A stretch of 64,000 nucleotides of DNA from Hippophae tibetana (GCA_037013495.1 CM072812.1:60048938-60112937); one strand, 5' to 3'; positions 36,117 to 49,005 are shown, counted from the first letter of the stretch. Program-made: numbers and translations. The notes: generated by a model from the sequence alone, not told the origin.

Positions 36117-39100
36117 CACAATAAAAAGAAAGAAATTTAAACCTTCATGTCTTGCGTTTTCTATCAATTTTGTTGTCGTTGTTTTAATCTCTGGATTTCC
36201 TTTTATAGTTTTCTTTAAATTCTTCGTATCATTTTTTGTTCCTTTTTTTGCTTGTTAATCTATCTTTGTTTTTTCAAAAAAAGAAGAGTGTTGTAGCATG
36301 TCAAAGTTTATAAAAAAATAAGCCATTAATTGGGGTTGCAACTTTAAAGTATTAAAATTTAAAATCCTGTATTCACAAGACTATTATAATAAATCAAATG
36401 AACGGCCGTTGTGATTGCTAAAAATGCAAGAAAGCATTAGTTCTGTTCTCAACGTTTTGGACCCCAAATTCCATTGTTTACACAACTTACCGATGTCTTA
36501 AATTTTGGTCTCACCATATTACGTTTTGTTCGGTTCATGTTCTATAGGGTTCTAATTAAGTCATCTTAGTCACTTTCTTCGCAATTCAATCGTTAATATT
36601 TCTTTGAGTTCCTAAGTTGTTCACTTAAAGGTTACATATAATTTAGAATGAGGGCCTTGGTTGCAGAAAATAGGTTATATGTCTTCATCTATTCATTTTG
36701 TAATTTTAGATTGAAAACAGTTATTATTTAATTATTTTCTGCATTATTGAGTGACAAATCACAATAAAAAGAAAGAAATTTAAACCTTCATGCCTTGCGT
36801 TTTCTATCAATTTTGTTGTCGTTGTTTTAATCTCTGGATTTCCTTTTATAGTTTTCTTTAAATTCTTCGTATCATTTTTTGTTCCTTTTTTTTTGCTTGT
36901 TAATCTATCTTTGTTTTTCAAAAAAAGAAGAGGGTTGTAGCATGTCAAAGTTTATAAAAAAATAAGCCATTAATTGGGGTTGCAACTTTAAATTATTAAA
37001 ATTTAAAATCCTGTATTGACAAAACTATTATAATAAATCAAATGAAAGGCCGTTTCGATTTCTAAAAATGCAAGAAAGCATTAGTTCTGTTCTCAACGTT
37101 TTGGACCCCAAATTCCATTGTTTACACAACTTAACGATGTGTTAAATTTTGGTCTCACCATATTACGTTTTGTTCGGTTCATGTTCTATAGGGTTCTAAT
37201 TAAGTCATCTTAGCCACTTTCTTCGCAATTCAATCGTTAATATTTCTTTGAGTTCCTAAGTTGTTCACTTAAAGGTTACATATAATTTAGAATGAGGGCC
37301 TTGGTTGCAGAAAATAGGTTATATGTCTTCATCTATTCATTTTGTAATTTTAGATTGAAAACAGTTATTATTTAATTATTTTCTGCATTATTGAGTGACA
37401 AATCACAATAAAAAGAAAGAAATTTAAACCTTCATGTCTTGTGTTTTCTATCAATTTTGTTGTGGTTGTTAATATCTCTGGATTTCCTTTTATAGTTTTC
37501 TTTAAATTCTTCGTATCATTTTTTGTTCCTTTTTTTTTGCTTGTTAATCTATCTTTGTTTTTCAAAAAAAGAAGAGGGTTGTAGCATGTCAAATGTTTAT
37601 AAAAAAATATGCCATTAATTGGGGTTGCAACTTTAAAGTATTAAAATTTTAAATCCTGTGTTCACAAGACTATTATAATAAATCAAATGAAAGGTCGTTT
37701 CGATTTCTAAAAATGCAAGAAAGCATTACTTCTGTTCTCAACGTTTTGGACCCCAAATTCCATTGTTTACACAACTTACCGATGTCTTAAATTTTGGGCT
37801 AACCATATTACGTTTTGTTCGGTTAATGATCTATAGGGTTCTAATTAAGTCATCTTAGCCACTTTCTTCGCAATTCAATCGTTAATATTTCTTTGAGTTC
37901 CTAAGTTGTTCACTTAAAGGTTACATATAATTTAGAATGAGGGCCTTGGTTGCAGAAAATAGGTTATATGTCTTCATCTATTCATTTTGTAATTTTAGAT
38001 TGAAAACAGTTATTATTTAATTATTTTCTGCATTATTGAGTGACAAATCACAATAAAAAGAAAGAAATTTAAACCTTCATGCCTTGCGTTTTCTATCAAT
38101 TTTGTTGTCGTTGTTTTAATCTCTGGATTTCCTTTTATAGTTTTCTTTAAATTCTTCGTATCATTTTTTGTTCCTTTTTTTTTGCTTGTTAATCTATCTT
38201 TGTTTTTCAAAAAAAGAAGAGTGTTGTAGCATGTCAAAGTTTATAAAAAAATAAGCCATTAATTGGTGTTGCAACTTTAAAGTATTAAAATTTAAAATCT
38301 TGTATTCACAAGACTATTATAATAAATCAAATGAAAGGCCGTTTCGATTGCTAAAAATGCAAGAAAGCATTAGTTCTGTTCTCAACGTTTTGGAACCCAA
38401 ATTACATTGTTTACACAACTTACCGATGTCTTAAATTTAGGTCTCACCATATTACGTTTTGTTCGGTTCACGTTCTATAGGGTTCTAATTAAATCATCTT
38501 TGCCACTTTCTTCGCAATTCAATCGTTAATATTTCTTTGATTTCCTAAGTTGTTCACTTAAAGGTTTCACGTAATTCAGAATGAGAGCCTTGGTTGTAGA
38601 AAATAGGTTATATGTCTTCATCTATTCATTTTGTAATTTTAGATTGAAAACAGTTATTATTTAATTGTTTTCTGCATTATTGAGTGACAAATCACAAGAA
38701 AAAGAAAGAAATTTAAACCTTCATGTCTTGCGTTTTCTATCAATTTAGTTGTGGTTGTTAATATCTCTGGATTTCCTTTTATAGTTTTCTTTAAATTCTT
38801 CGTATCATTTTTTGTTCCTTTTTTTTGCTTGTTAATCTATCTTTGTTTTTCAAAAAAAGAAGAGGGTTGTAGCATGTCAAATGTTTATAAAAAAATAAGC
38901 CATTAATTGGGGTTGCAACTTTAAAGTATTAAAATTTTAAATCCTGTGTTCACAAGACTATTATAATAAATCAAATGAAAGGTCGTTTCGATTTCTAAAA
39001 ATGCAAGAAAGCATTACTTCTGTTCTCAACGTTTTGGACCCCAAATTCCATTGTTTACACAACTTACCGATGTCTTAAATTTTGGGCTAACCATATTACG

Positions 39101-39336
39101 TTTTGTTCGGTTAATGATCTATAGGGTTCTAATTTAGTCATCTTAGCCACTTTCTTCGCAATTCAATCGTTAATATTTCTTTGAGTTCCTACGTTGTTCA
39201 CTTAAAGGTTACATATAATTTAGAATGAGGGCCTTGGTTGCAGAAAATAGGTTATATGTCTTCATCTATTCATTTTGTAATTTTAGATTGAAAACAGTTA
39301 TTATTTAATTATTTTCTGCATTATTGAGTGACAAAT
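36117..39336. repeat. Six-monomer unit, copy 2 (K-L-J''-P-J, without C)
   Basis: Monomers start at 36117, 36760, 37404, 38049 and 38693. K has only 7 T in the run (643 bp, one of the shortest monomers) and gaacggcc. L has catgcc and ttaacgatgtgtta. J'' has cttgtgtttt. The K to K offset from copy 1 is 3869 bp. C is replaced by a second J''-P-J trimer. Confidence 0.8.
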
Positions 39337-41269
39337 CACAATAAAAAGAAAGAAATTTAAACCTTCATGTCTTGTGTTTTCTATCAATTTTGTTGTGGTT
39401 GTTTTAATCTCTGGATTTCCTTTTATAGTTTTCTTTAAATTCTTCGTATCATTTTTTGTTCCTTTTTTTTTGCTTGTTAATCTATCTTTGTTTTTCAAAA
39501 AAAGAAGAGGGTTGTAGCATGTCAAATGTTTATAAAAAAATATGCCATTAATTGGGGTTGCAACTTTAAAGTATTAAAATTTAAAATCCTGTGTTCACAA
39601 GACTATTATAATAAATCAAATGAAAGGTCGTTTCGATTTCTAAAAATGCAAGAAAGCATTACTTCTGTTCTCAACGTTTTGGACCCCAAATTCCATTGTT
39701 TACACAACTTACCGATGTCTTAAATTTTGGGCTAACCATATTACGTTTTGTTCGGTTAATGATCTATAGGGTTCTAATTAAGTCATCTTAGCCACTTTCT
39801 TCGCAATTCAATCGTTAATATTTCTTTGAGTTCCTAAGTTGTTCACTTAAAGGTTACATATAATTTAGAATGAGGGCCTTGGTTGCAGAAAATAGGTTAT
39901 ATGTCTTCATCTATTCATTTTGTAATTTTAGATTGAAAACAGTTATTATTTAATTATTTTCTGCATTATTGAGTGACAAATCACAATAAAAAGAAAGAAA
40001 TTTAAACCTTCATGCCTTGCGTTTTCTATCAATTTTGTTGTCGTTGTTTTAATCTCTGGATTTCCTTTTATAGTTTTCTTTAAATTCTTCGTATCATTTT
40101 TTGTTCCTTTTTTTTTGCTTGTTAATCTATCTTTGTTTTTCAAAAAAAGAAGAGTGTTGTAGCATGTCAAAGTTTATAAAAAAATAAGCCATTAATTGGT
40201 GTTGCAACTTTAAAGTATTAAAATTTAAAATCTTGTATTCACAAGACTATTATAATAAATCAAATGAAAGGCCGTTTCGATTGCTAAAAATGCAAGAAAG
40301 CATTAGTTCTGTTCTCAACGTTTTGGAACCCAAATTACATTGTTTACACAACTTACCGATGTCTTAAATTTAGGTCTCACCATATTACGTTTTGTTCGGT
40401 TCACGTTCTATAGGGTTCTAATTAAATCATCTTTGCCACTTTCTTCGCAATTCAATCGTTAATATTTCTTTGATTTCCTAAGTTGTTCACTTAAAGGTTT
40501 CACGTAATTCAGAATGAGAGCCTTGGTTGTAGAAAATAGGTTATATGTCTTCATCTATTCATTTTGTAATTTTAGATTGAAAACAGTTATTATTTAATTG
40601 TTTTCTGCATTATTGAGTGACAAATCACAAGAAAAAGAAAGAAATTTAAACCTTCATGTCTTGCGTTTTCTATCAATTTAGTTGTGGTTGTTAATATCTC
40701 TGGATTTCCTTTTATAGTTTTCTTTAAATTCTTCGTATCATTTTTTGTTCCTTTTTTTTGCTTGTTAATCTATCTTTGTTTTTCAAAAAAAGAAGAGGGT
40801 TGTAGCATGTCAAATGTTTATAAAAAAATAAGCCATTAATTGGGGTTGCAACTTTAAAGTATTAAAATTTTAAATCCTGTGTTCACAAGACTATTATAAT
40901 AAATCAAATGAAAGGTCGTTTCGATTTCTAAAAATGCAAGAAAGCATTACTTCTGTTCTCAACGTTTTGGACCCCAAATTCCATTGTTTACACAACTTAC
41001 CGATGTCTTAAATTTTGGGCTAACCATATTACGTTTTGTTCGGTTAATGATCTATAGGGTTCTAATTTAGTCATCTTAGCCACTTTCTTCGCAATTCAAT
41101 CGTTAATATTTCTTTGAGTTCCTACGTTGTTCACTTAAAGGTTACATATAATTTAGAATGAGGGCCTTGGTTGCAGAAAATAGGTTATATGTCTTCATCT
41201 ATTCATTTTGTAATTTTAGATTGAAAACAGTTATTATTTAATTATTTTCTGCATTATTGAGTGACAAAT
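37404..41269. repeat. J''-P-J trimer, two tandem copies of 1933 bp
   Basis: Copies run 37404-39336 and 39337-41269. They share cttgtgtttt and aaatatgcc in J'', ttcacgttc in P, and ctacgttg with aatttagtc in J. The ctacgttg and ttcacgttc changes are absent from the older trimer at 33536-35469, so the 1933 bp duplication is later than the six-monomer duplication. The J'' of the last copy differs by gttgttttaatctc and aaaatttaaaatcc. Confidence 0.87.
39526..39723 (+). other. Chance 65-codon ATG frame, unlikely to be a gene
   Basis: This is the only monomer where a plus-strand frame opens from ATG. It needs two local changes together: tatgcc in place of the taagcc stop, and atttaaaatcc in place of attttaaatcc. 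The predicted product shows no domain, signal peptide or low-complexity pattern I recognise. Equivalent monomers at 33536 and 37404 have the first change but not the second, and stop early. I infer a by-product of satellite variation. Confidence 0.15.
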
Positions 41270-41913
41270 CACAATAAAAAGAAAGAAATTTAAACCTTCA
41301 TGTCTTGCGTTTTCTATCAATTTTGTTGTCGTTGTTTTAATCTCTGGATTTCCTTTTATAGTTTTCTTTAAATTCTTCGTATCATTTTTTGTTCCTTTTT
41401 TTTGCTTGTTAATCTATCTTTGTTTTTTCAAAAAAAGAAGAGTGTTGTAGCATGTCAAAGTTTATAAAAAAATAAGCCATTAATTGGGGTTGCAACTTTA
41501 AAGTATTAAAATTTAAAATCCTGTATTCACAAGACTATTATAATAAATCAAATGAAAGGCCGTTGTGATTGCTAAAAATGCAAGAAAGCATTAGTTCTGT
41601 TCTCAACGTTTTGAACCCCAAATTCCATTGTTTACACAACTTACCGATGTCTTAAATTTTGGTCTCACCATATTACGTTTTGTTCGGTTCATGTTCTATA
41701 GGGTTCTAATTAAGTCATCTTAGCCACTTTCTTCGCAATTCAATCGTTAATATTTCTTTGAGTTCCTAAGTTGTTCACTTAAAGGTTACATATAATTTAG
41801 AATGAGGGCCTTGGTTGCAGAAAATAGGTTATATGTCTTCATCTATTCATTTTGTAATTTTAGATTGAAAACAGTTATTATTTAATTATTTTCTGCATTA
41901 TTGAGTGACAAAT

Positions 41914-43203
41914 CACAATAAAAAGAAAGAAATTTAAACCTTCATGTCTTGCGTTTTCTATCAATTTTGTTGTGGTTGTTAATATCTCTGGATTTCCTTT
42001 TATAGTTTTCTTTAAATTCTTCGTATCATTTTTTGTTCCTTTTTTTTTGCTTGTTAATCTATCTTTGTTTTTCAAAAAAAGAAGAGGGTTGTAGCATGTC
42101 AAATGTTTATAAAAAAATAAGCCATTAATTGGGGTTGCAACTTTAAAGTATTAAAATTTAAAATCCTGTATTCACAAGACTATTATAATAAATCAAATGA
42201 AAGGCCGTTGTGATTGCTAAAAATGCAAGAAAGCATTAGTTCTGTTCTCAACGTTTTGGACCACAAATTCCATTGTTTACACAACTTACCGATGTCTTAA
42301 ATTTTGGTCTCACCATATTACGTTTTGTTCGGTTCATGTTCTATAGGGTTCTAATTAAATCATCTTTGCCACTTTCTTCGCAATTCAATCGTTAATATTT
42401 CTTTGATTTCCTAAGTTGTTCACTTAAAGGTTTCACGTAATTCAGAATGAGAGCCTTGGTTGTAGAAAATAGGTTATATGTCTTCGTCTATTCATTTTGT
42501 AATTTTAGATTGAAAACAGTTATTATTTAATTGTTTTCTGCATTATTGAGTGACAAATCACAATAAAAAGAAAGAAATTTAAACCTTAATGTCTTGCGTT
42601 TTCTATCAATTTAGTTGTGGTTGTTAATATCTCTGGATTTCCTTTTATAGGTTTCTTTAAATTCTTCGTATCATTTTTTGTGCCTTTTTTTTTTTCTTGT
42701 TAATCTATCTTTGTTTTTCAAAAAAAGAAGAGGGTTGTAGCATGTCAAATGTTTATAAAAAAATAAGCCATTAATTGGGGTTGCAACTTTAAAGTATTAA
42801 AATTTTAAATCCTGTGTTCACAAGACTATTATAATAAATCAAATGAAAGGTCGTTCGATTTCTAAAAATGCAAGAAAGCATTACTTCTGTTCTCAACGTT
42901 TTGGACCCTAAATTACATTGTTTACACAACTTACCGATGTCTTAAATTTAGGTCTCACCATATTACGTTTTTTTCGGTTAATGATCTATAGGGTTCTAAT
43001 TAAGTCATCTTAGCCACTTTCTTCGCAATTCAATCGTTAATATTTCTTTGAGTTCCTAAGTTGTTCACTTAAAGGTTACATATAATTTAGAATGAGGGCC
43101 TTGGTTGCAGAAAATAGGTTATATGTCTTCATCTATTCATTTTGTAATTTTAGATTGAAAACAGTTATTATTTAATTATTTTCTGCATTATTGAGTGACA
43201 AAT
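41914..43203. repeat. Hybrid A/B and C/J mosaic monomers
   Basis: Monomer 41914 starts as A (gttgtggttgttaat, caaatg) and changes to B after aaaatttaaaatcc (ggccgttgtgattgct, ccacaaattcc). Monomer 42559 starts as C (accttaatgtc) with ataggtttc, tgtgcc and a T run ending in cttg. It then goes through a one-base loss (ggtcgttcgatt), ggaccctaaattaca and tttaggtctc, and ends X-hap. It is the most patchwork monomer in the window. Confidence 0.7.
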
Positions 43204-44491
43204 CACAATAAAAAGAAAGAAATTTAAACCTTCATGTCTTGCGTTTTCTATCAATTTTGTTGTCGTTGTTTTAATCTCTGTATTTCCTTTTATAGTTTTC
43301 TTTAAATTCTTCGTATCATTTTTTGTTCCTTTTTTTTGCTTGTTAATCTATCTTTGTTTTTTCAAAAAAAGAAGAGTGTTGTAGCATGTCAAAGTTTATA
43401 AAAAAATAAGCCATTAATTGGGGTTGCAACTTTAAAGTATTAAAATTTAAAATCCTGTATTCACAAGACTATTATAATAAATCAAATGAAAGGCCGTTGT
43501 GATTGCTAAAAATGCAAGAAAGCATTAGTTCTGTTCTCAACGTTTTGGACCCCAAATTCCATTGTTTACACAACTTACCGATGTCTTAAATTTTGGTCTC
43601 ACCATATTACGTTTTGTTCGGTTCATGTTCTATAGGGTTCTAATTAAGTCATCTTAGTCACTTTTTTCGCAATTCAATCGTTAATATTTCTTTGAGTTCA
43701 TAAGTTGTTCACTTAAAGGTTACATATAATTTAGAATGAGGGCCTTGGTTGCAGAAAATAGGTTATATGTCTTCATCTATTCATTTTGTAATTTTAGATT
43801 GAAAACAGTTATTATTTAATTATTTTCTGCATTATTGAGTGACAAATCACAATAAAAAGAAAGAAATTTAAACCTTCATGTCTTGCGTTTTCTATCAATT
43901 TTGTTGTCGTTGTTTTAATCTCTGTATTTCCTTTTATAGTTTTCTTTAAATTCTTCGTATCATTTTTTGTTCCTTTTTTTTGCTTGTTAATCTATCTTTG
44001 TTTTTTCAAAAAAAGAAGAGTGTTGTAGCATGTCAAAGTTTATAAAAAAATAAGCCATTAATTGGGGTTGCAACTTTAAAGTATTAAAATTTAAAATCCT
44101 GTATTCACAAGACTATTATAATAAATCAAATGAAAGGCCGTTGTGATTGCTAAAAATGCAAGAAAGCATTAGTTCTGTTCTCAACGTTTTGAACCCCAAA
44201 TTCCATTGTTTACACAACTTACCGATGTCTTAAATTTTGGTCTCACCATATTACGTTTTGTTCGGTTCATGTTCTATAGGGTTCTAATTAAGTCATCTTA
44301 GCCACTTTCTTCGCAATTCAATCGTTAATATTTCTTTGAGTTCCTAAGTTGTTCACTTAAAGGTTACATATAATTTAGAATGAGGGCCTTGGTTGCAGAA
44401 AATAGGTTATATGTCTTGATCTATTCATTTTGTAATTTTAGATTGAAAACAGTTATTATTTAATTATTTTCTGCATTATTGAGTGACAAAT
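43204..44491. repeat. K-K duplication with ctctgtattt
   Basis: Both monomers (43204, 43848) have ctctgtatttcc, not found elsewhere. The first has tcttagtcactttttt and gttcataag as at 32248. The second has ttttgaacccc, shared with the K monomers at 27083 and 41270, and cttgatc. One K thus seems to have been copied and the second halves then exchanged with different K relatives. Confidence 0.72.
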
Positions 44492-45136
44492 CACAATAAA
44501 AAGAAAGAAATTTAAACCTTCATGTCTTGCGTTTTCTATCAATTTTGTTGTGGTTGTTAATATCTCTGGATTTCCTTTTATAGTTTTCTTTAAATTCTTC
44601 GTATCATTTTTTGTTCCTTTTTTTTTGCTTGTTAATCTATCTTTGTTTTTCAAAAAAAGAAGAGGGTTGTAGCATGTCAAATGTTTATAAAAAAATAAGC
44701 CATTAATTGGGGTTGCAACTTTAAAGTATTAAAATTTTAAATCCTGTATTCACAAGACTATTATAATAAATCAAATGAAAGGCCGTTTCGATTTCTAAAA
44801 ATGCAAGAAAGCATTAGTTCTGTTCTCAACGTTTTGGACCCCAAATTCCATTGTTTACACAACTTTCCGATGTGTTAAATTTTGGTCTCACCATATTACG
44901 TTTTGTTCGGTTCATGTTCTATAGGGTTCTAATTAAGTCATCTTAGCCACTTTCTTCGCAATTCAATCGTTAATATTTCTTTGAGTTCCTAGGTTGTTCA
45001 CATAAAGGTTACATATAATTTAGAATGAGGGCCTTGGTTGCAGAAAATAGGTTATATGTCTTCATCTATTCATTTTGTAATTTTAGATTGAAAACAGTTA
45101 TTATTTAATTATTTTCTGCATTATTGAGTGACAAAT

Positions 45137-45781
45137 CACAATAAAAAGAAATAAATTTAAACCTTCATGCCTTGCGTTTTCTATCAATTTTGTTGTCGTT
45201 GTTTTAATCTCTGGTTTTGCTTTTATAGTTTTCTTTAAATTCTTCGTATCATTTTTTGTTCCTTTTTTTTGCTTGGTAATCTATCTTTGTTTTTTCAAAA
45301 AAAGAAGAGTGTTGTAGCATGTCAAAGTTTATAAAAAAAATAAGCCATTAATTGGGGTTGCAACTTTAAAGTATTAAAATTTAAAATCCTGTATTCACAA
45401 GACTATTATAATAAATCAAATGAAAGGCCGTTGTGATTGCTAAAAATGCAAGAAAGCATTAGTTCTGTTCTCAACGTTTTGGAACCCAAATTACATTGTT
45501 TACACAACTTACCGATGTCTCAAATTTAGGTCTCACCGTATTACGTTTTGTTCGGTTAATGTTCTATAGGGTTCTAATTAAATCATCTTTGCCACTTTCT
45601 TCGCAATTCAATCGTTAATATTTCTTTGATTTCCTAAGTTGTTCACTTAAAGGTTTCACGTAATTCAGAATGAGAGCCTTGGTTGTAGAAAATAGGTTAT
45701 ATGTCTTCATCTATTCATTTTGTAATTTTAGATTGAAAACAGTTATTATTTAATTGTTTTCTGCATTATTGAGTGACAAAT
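45137..45781. repeat. Monomer with the rare B' first part and an N/P-like second half
   Basis: The first part matches 27727 (agaaataaattt, catgcc, ggttttgctttt, gcttggtaatc). After ggccgttgtgattgct it has aacccaaattaca, gtctcaaattt, tttaggtctcaccgta, taatgttc and a Y-hap tail ending aattgtt. The two carriers of this first part are 17,410 bp apart. Confidence 0.75.
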
Positions 45782-45994
45782 CACAATAAAAAGAAAGAAA
45801 TTTAAACCTTCATGTCTTGCGTTTTCTATCAATTTTGTTGTGGTTGTTAATATCTCTGGATTTCCTTTTATAGTTTTCTTTAAATTCTTCGTATCATTTT
45901 TTGTTCCTTTTTTTTTGCTTGTTAATCTATCTTTGTTTTTCAAAAAAAGAAGAGGGTTGTAGCATGTCAAATGTTTATAATAAAAATAAGCCAT
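45746..45994 (-). other. Only copy of the minus-strand open frame that has an upstream ATG
   Basis: In many monomers a minus-strand frame of 74 codons runs from about offset 188 back across the monomer joint, but it starts at TTG. In this monomer the local change at the A run (ataataaaaataag) joins the frame to an upstream ATG at 45992-45994, giving 82 codons. The product is rich in K, N and T, as expected from an AT-rich antisense strand, with a short hydrophobic stretch near its C end (LNFFLFIVI). I see no family match by eye and infer it is not a gene. Confidence 0.15.
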
Positions 45995-47072
45995 TAATTG
46001 GGGTTGCAACTTTAAAGTATTAAAATTTTAAATCCTGTGTTCACAAGACTATTATAATAAATCAAATGAAAGGCCGTTTCGATTGCTAAAAATGCAAGAA
46101 AGCATTAGTTCTGTTCTCAACGTTTTGGAACCCAAATTACATTGTTTACACAACTTACCGATGTCTTAAATTTAGGTCTCACCATATTACGTTTTGTTCG
46201 GTTCATGTTCTATAGGGTTCTAATTAAATCATCTTTGCCACTTTCTTCGCAATTCAATCGTTAATATTTCTTTGATTTCCTAAGTTGTTCACTTAAAGGT
46301 TTCACGTAATTCAGAATGAGAGCCTTGGTTGTAGAAAATAGGTTATATGTCTTCATCTATTCATTTTGTAATTTTAGATTGAAAACAGTTATTATTTAAT
46401 TGTTTTCTGCATTATTGAGTGACAAATCACAATAAAAAGAAAGAAATTTAAACCTTCATGTCTTGCGTTTTCTATCAATTTAGTTGTGGTTGTTAATATC
46501 TCTGGATTTCCTTTTATAGTTTTCTTTAAATTCTTCGTATCATTGTTTGTTCCTTTTTTTTTGCTTGTTAATCTATCTTTGTTTTTCAAAAAAAGAAGAG
46601 GGTTGTAGCATGTCAAATGTTTATAAAAAAATAAGCCATTAATTGGGGTTGCAACTTTAAAGTATTAAAATTTTAAATCCTGTGTTCACAAGACTATTAT
46701 AATAAATCAAATGAAAGGTCGTTTCGATTTCTAAAAATGCAAGAAAGCATTACTTCTGTTCTCAACGTTTTGGACCCCAAATTCCATTGTTTACACAACT
46801 TACCGATGTCTTAAATTTTGGGCTAACCATATTACGTTTTGTTCGGTTAATGATCTATAGGGTTATAATTAAGTCATCTTAGCCACTTTCTTCTTAATTC
46901 AATCGTTAATATTTCTTTGAGTTCCTAAGTTGTTCACTTAAAGGTTACATATAATTTAGAATGAGGGCCTTGGTTGCAGAAAATAGGTTATATGTCTTCA
47001 TCTATTCATTTTGTAATTTTAGATTGAAAACAGTTATTATTTAATTATTTTCTGCATTATTGAGTGACAAAT
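45782..47072. repeat. P-R monomer pair, first copy
   Basis: P (45782) has gttgtgg, an unusual ataataaaaataag insertion, tgtgttc, ggccgtttcgattgct, aacccaaattaca and tttaggtctc. R (46428) is J-like with cattgtttgttcc and gggttataatt, and here ttcttaattc. P-R recurs at 53524-54813, 57392-58682 and 62548-63838. Confidence 0.8.
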
Positions 47073-48361
47073 CACAATAAAAAGAAAGAAATTTAAACCT
47101 TCATGTCTTGCGTTTTCTATCAATTTTGTTGTCGTTGTTTTAATCTCTGGATTTCCTTTTATAGTTTTCTTTAAATTCTTCGTATCATTTTTTGTTCCTT
47201 TTTTTTGCTTGTTAATCTATCTTTGTTTTTTCAAAAAAAGAAGAGTGTTGTAGCATGTCAAAGTTTATAAAAAAATAAGCCATTAATTGGGGTTGCAACT
47301 TTAAAGTATTAAAATGTAAAATCCTGTATTCACAAGACTATTATAATAAATCAAATGAAAGGTCGTTTCGATTTCTAAAAATGCAAGAAAGCATTAGTTC
47401 TGTTCTCAACGTTTTGGACCCCAAATTCCATTGTTTACACAACTTACCGATGTCTTAAATTTTGGGCTAACCATATTACGTTTTGTTCGGTTCATGGTCT
47501 ATAGGGTTCTAATTTAGTCATCTTAGCCACTTTCTTCGCAATTCAATCGTTAATATTTCTTTGAGTTCCTAAGTTGTTCACTTAAAGGTTACATATAATT
47601 TAGAATGAGGGCCTTGGTTGTAGAAAATAGGTTATATGTCTTCGTCTATTCATTTTGTAATTTTAGATTGAAAACAGTTATTATTTAATTATTTTCTGGA
47701 TTATTGAGTGACAAATCACAATAAAAAGAAAGAAATTTAAACCTTCATGTCTTGCGTTTTCTATCAATTTTGTTGTCGTTGTTTTAATCTCTGGATTTCC
47801 TTTTATAGTTTTCTTTAAATTCTTCGTATCATTTTTTATTCCTTTTTTTTTGCTTGTTAATCTATCTTTGTTTTTTCAAAAAAAGAAGAGTGTTGTAGCA
47901 TGTCAAAGTTTATAAAAAAATAAGCCATTAATTGGGGTTGCAACTTTAAAGTATTAAAATGTAAAATCCTGTATTCACAAGACTATTATAATAAATCAAA
48001 TGAAAGGTCGTTTCGATTTCTAAAAATGCAAGAAAGCATTAGTTCTGTTCTCAACGTTTTGGACCCCAAATTCCATTGTTTACACAACTTACCGATGTCT
48101 TAAATTTTGGGCTAACCATATTACGTTTTGTTCGGTTCATGGTCTATAGGGTTCTAATTTAGTCATCCTAGCCACTTTATTCGCAATTCAATCGTTAATA
48201 TTTATTTGAGTTCCTAAGTTGTTCACTTAAAGGTTTCACGTAATTCAGAATGAGAGCCTTGGTTGTAGAAAATAGGTTATATGTCTTCATCTATTCATTT
48301 TGTAATTTTAGATTTAAAATATTTATTATTTAATTGTTTTCTGCATTATTGAGTGACAAAT
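47073..48361. repeat. S-S duplication; second copy gains the first Q-type tail
   Basis: Both monomers (47073, 47717) have aaaatgtaaaatcc, ttcatggtc and aatttagtc, not seen elsewhere together. The first ends with ttgtagaaaa, cttcgtc and ttctggatt. The second has tttttattcc and, from tcctagccactttattcg on, the Q markers tttatttgag and tttaaaatattt. This is the left-most Q tail in the window. Confidence 0.8.
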
Positions 48362-49005
48362 CACAATAAAAAGAAAGAAATTTAAACCTTCATGCCTTGC
48401 GTTTTCTATCAATTTTGTTGTCGTTGTTTTAATCTCTGGATTTCCTTTTATAGTTTTCTTTAAATTCTTCGTATCATTTTTTGTTCCTTTTTTTTTGCTT
48501 GTTAATCTATCTTTGTTTTTCAAAAAAAGAAGAGGGTTGTAGCATGTCAAAGTTTATAAAAAAATAAGCCATTAATTGGGGTTGCAACTTTAAAGTATTA
48601 AAATTTTAAATCCTGTGTTCACAAGACTATTATAATAAATCAAATGAAAGGTCGTTTCGATTTCTAAAAATGCAAGAAAGCATTAGTTCTGTTCTCAACG
48701 TTTTGGACCCCAAATTCCATTGTTTACACAACTTACCGATGTCTTAAATTTTGGTCTCACCATATTACGTTTTGTTCGGTTAATGTTCTATAGGGTTCTA
48801 ATTAAGTCATCTTAGCCACTTTCTTCGCAATTCAATCGTTAATATTTCTTTGATTTCCTAAGTTGTTCACTTAAAGGTTTCACGTAATTCAGAATGAGAG
48901 CCTTGGTTGTAGAAAATAGGTTATATGTCTTCGTCTATTCATTTTGTAATTTTAGATTGAAAACAGTTATTATTTAATTGTTTTCTGCATTATTGAGTGA
49001 CAAAT
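48362..49005. repeat. T monomer leading into the dimer block
   Basis: It has catgcc, a 9-T run, caaagt, tgtgttc, gtcgtttcgatttct, ggtctcacc, taatgttc, aagtcatcttagcc and a Y-hap tail ending cttcgtc and aattgtt. Its last ~170 bp matches the tail of the V monomers that follow, so it may mark where the dimer was joined in. Confidence 0.65.

Larger units (their letters stand above)
32248..41269. repeat. Six-monomer unit, partial second copy, and trimer duplication
   Basis: Starts and types: 32248 K, 32892 L, 33536 J'', 34181 P, 34825 J, 35470 C, 36117 K, 36760 L, 37404 J'', 38049 P, 38693 J, 39337 J'', 39982 P, 40626 J. J'' is a J-like monomer with gttgtgg and the variant aaatatgcc. P has catgcc, ttggtgttg, aaatcttg and tttaggtctc. 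The distance K to K is 3869 bp and J'' to J'' (33536 to 37404) is 3868 bp. The trimer then repeats at 1933 bp. Later trimers share changes absent from the first one (cttgtgtttt, ttcacgttc, ctacgttg). Confidence 0.85.
41270..49005. repeat. Mosaic stretch of rearranged monomers, no clear higher-order period
   Basis: Starts and types: 41270 K, 41914 A/B hybrid, 42559 C/J mosaic, 43204 K, 43848 K, 44492 L/M-like, 45137 B'-like first part, 45782 P, 46428 R, 47073 S, 47717 S with Q-type second half, 48362 T (catgcc first part, Y-hap tail). Most second halves do not match the first half expected for their type. It separates the canonical family on the left from the derived family on the right. P-R (45782-47072) is the first appearance of R, marked by cattgtttgttcc. 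Confidence 0.7.

Noticed and set aside
39526-39723. Plus-strand 65-codon ATG frame as a gene
   Set aside because: It is open in one monomer only, through two local variants; closely related neighbours stop early. No domain or signal is visible.
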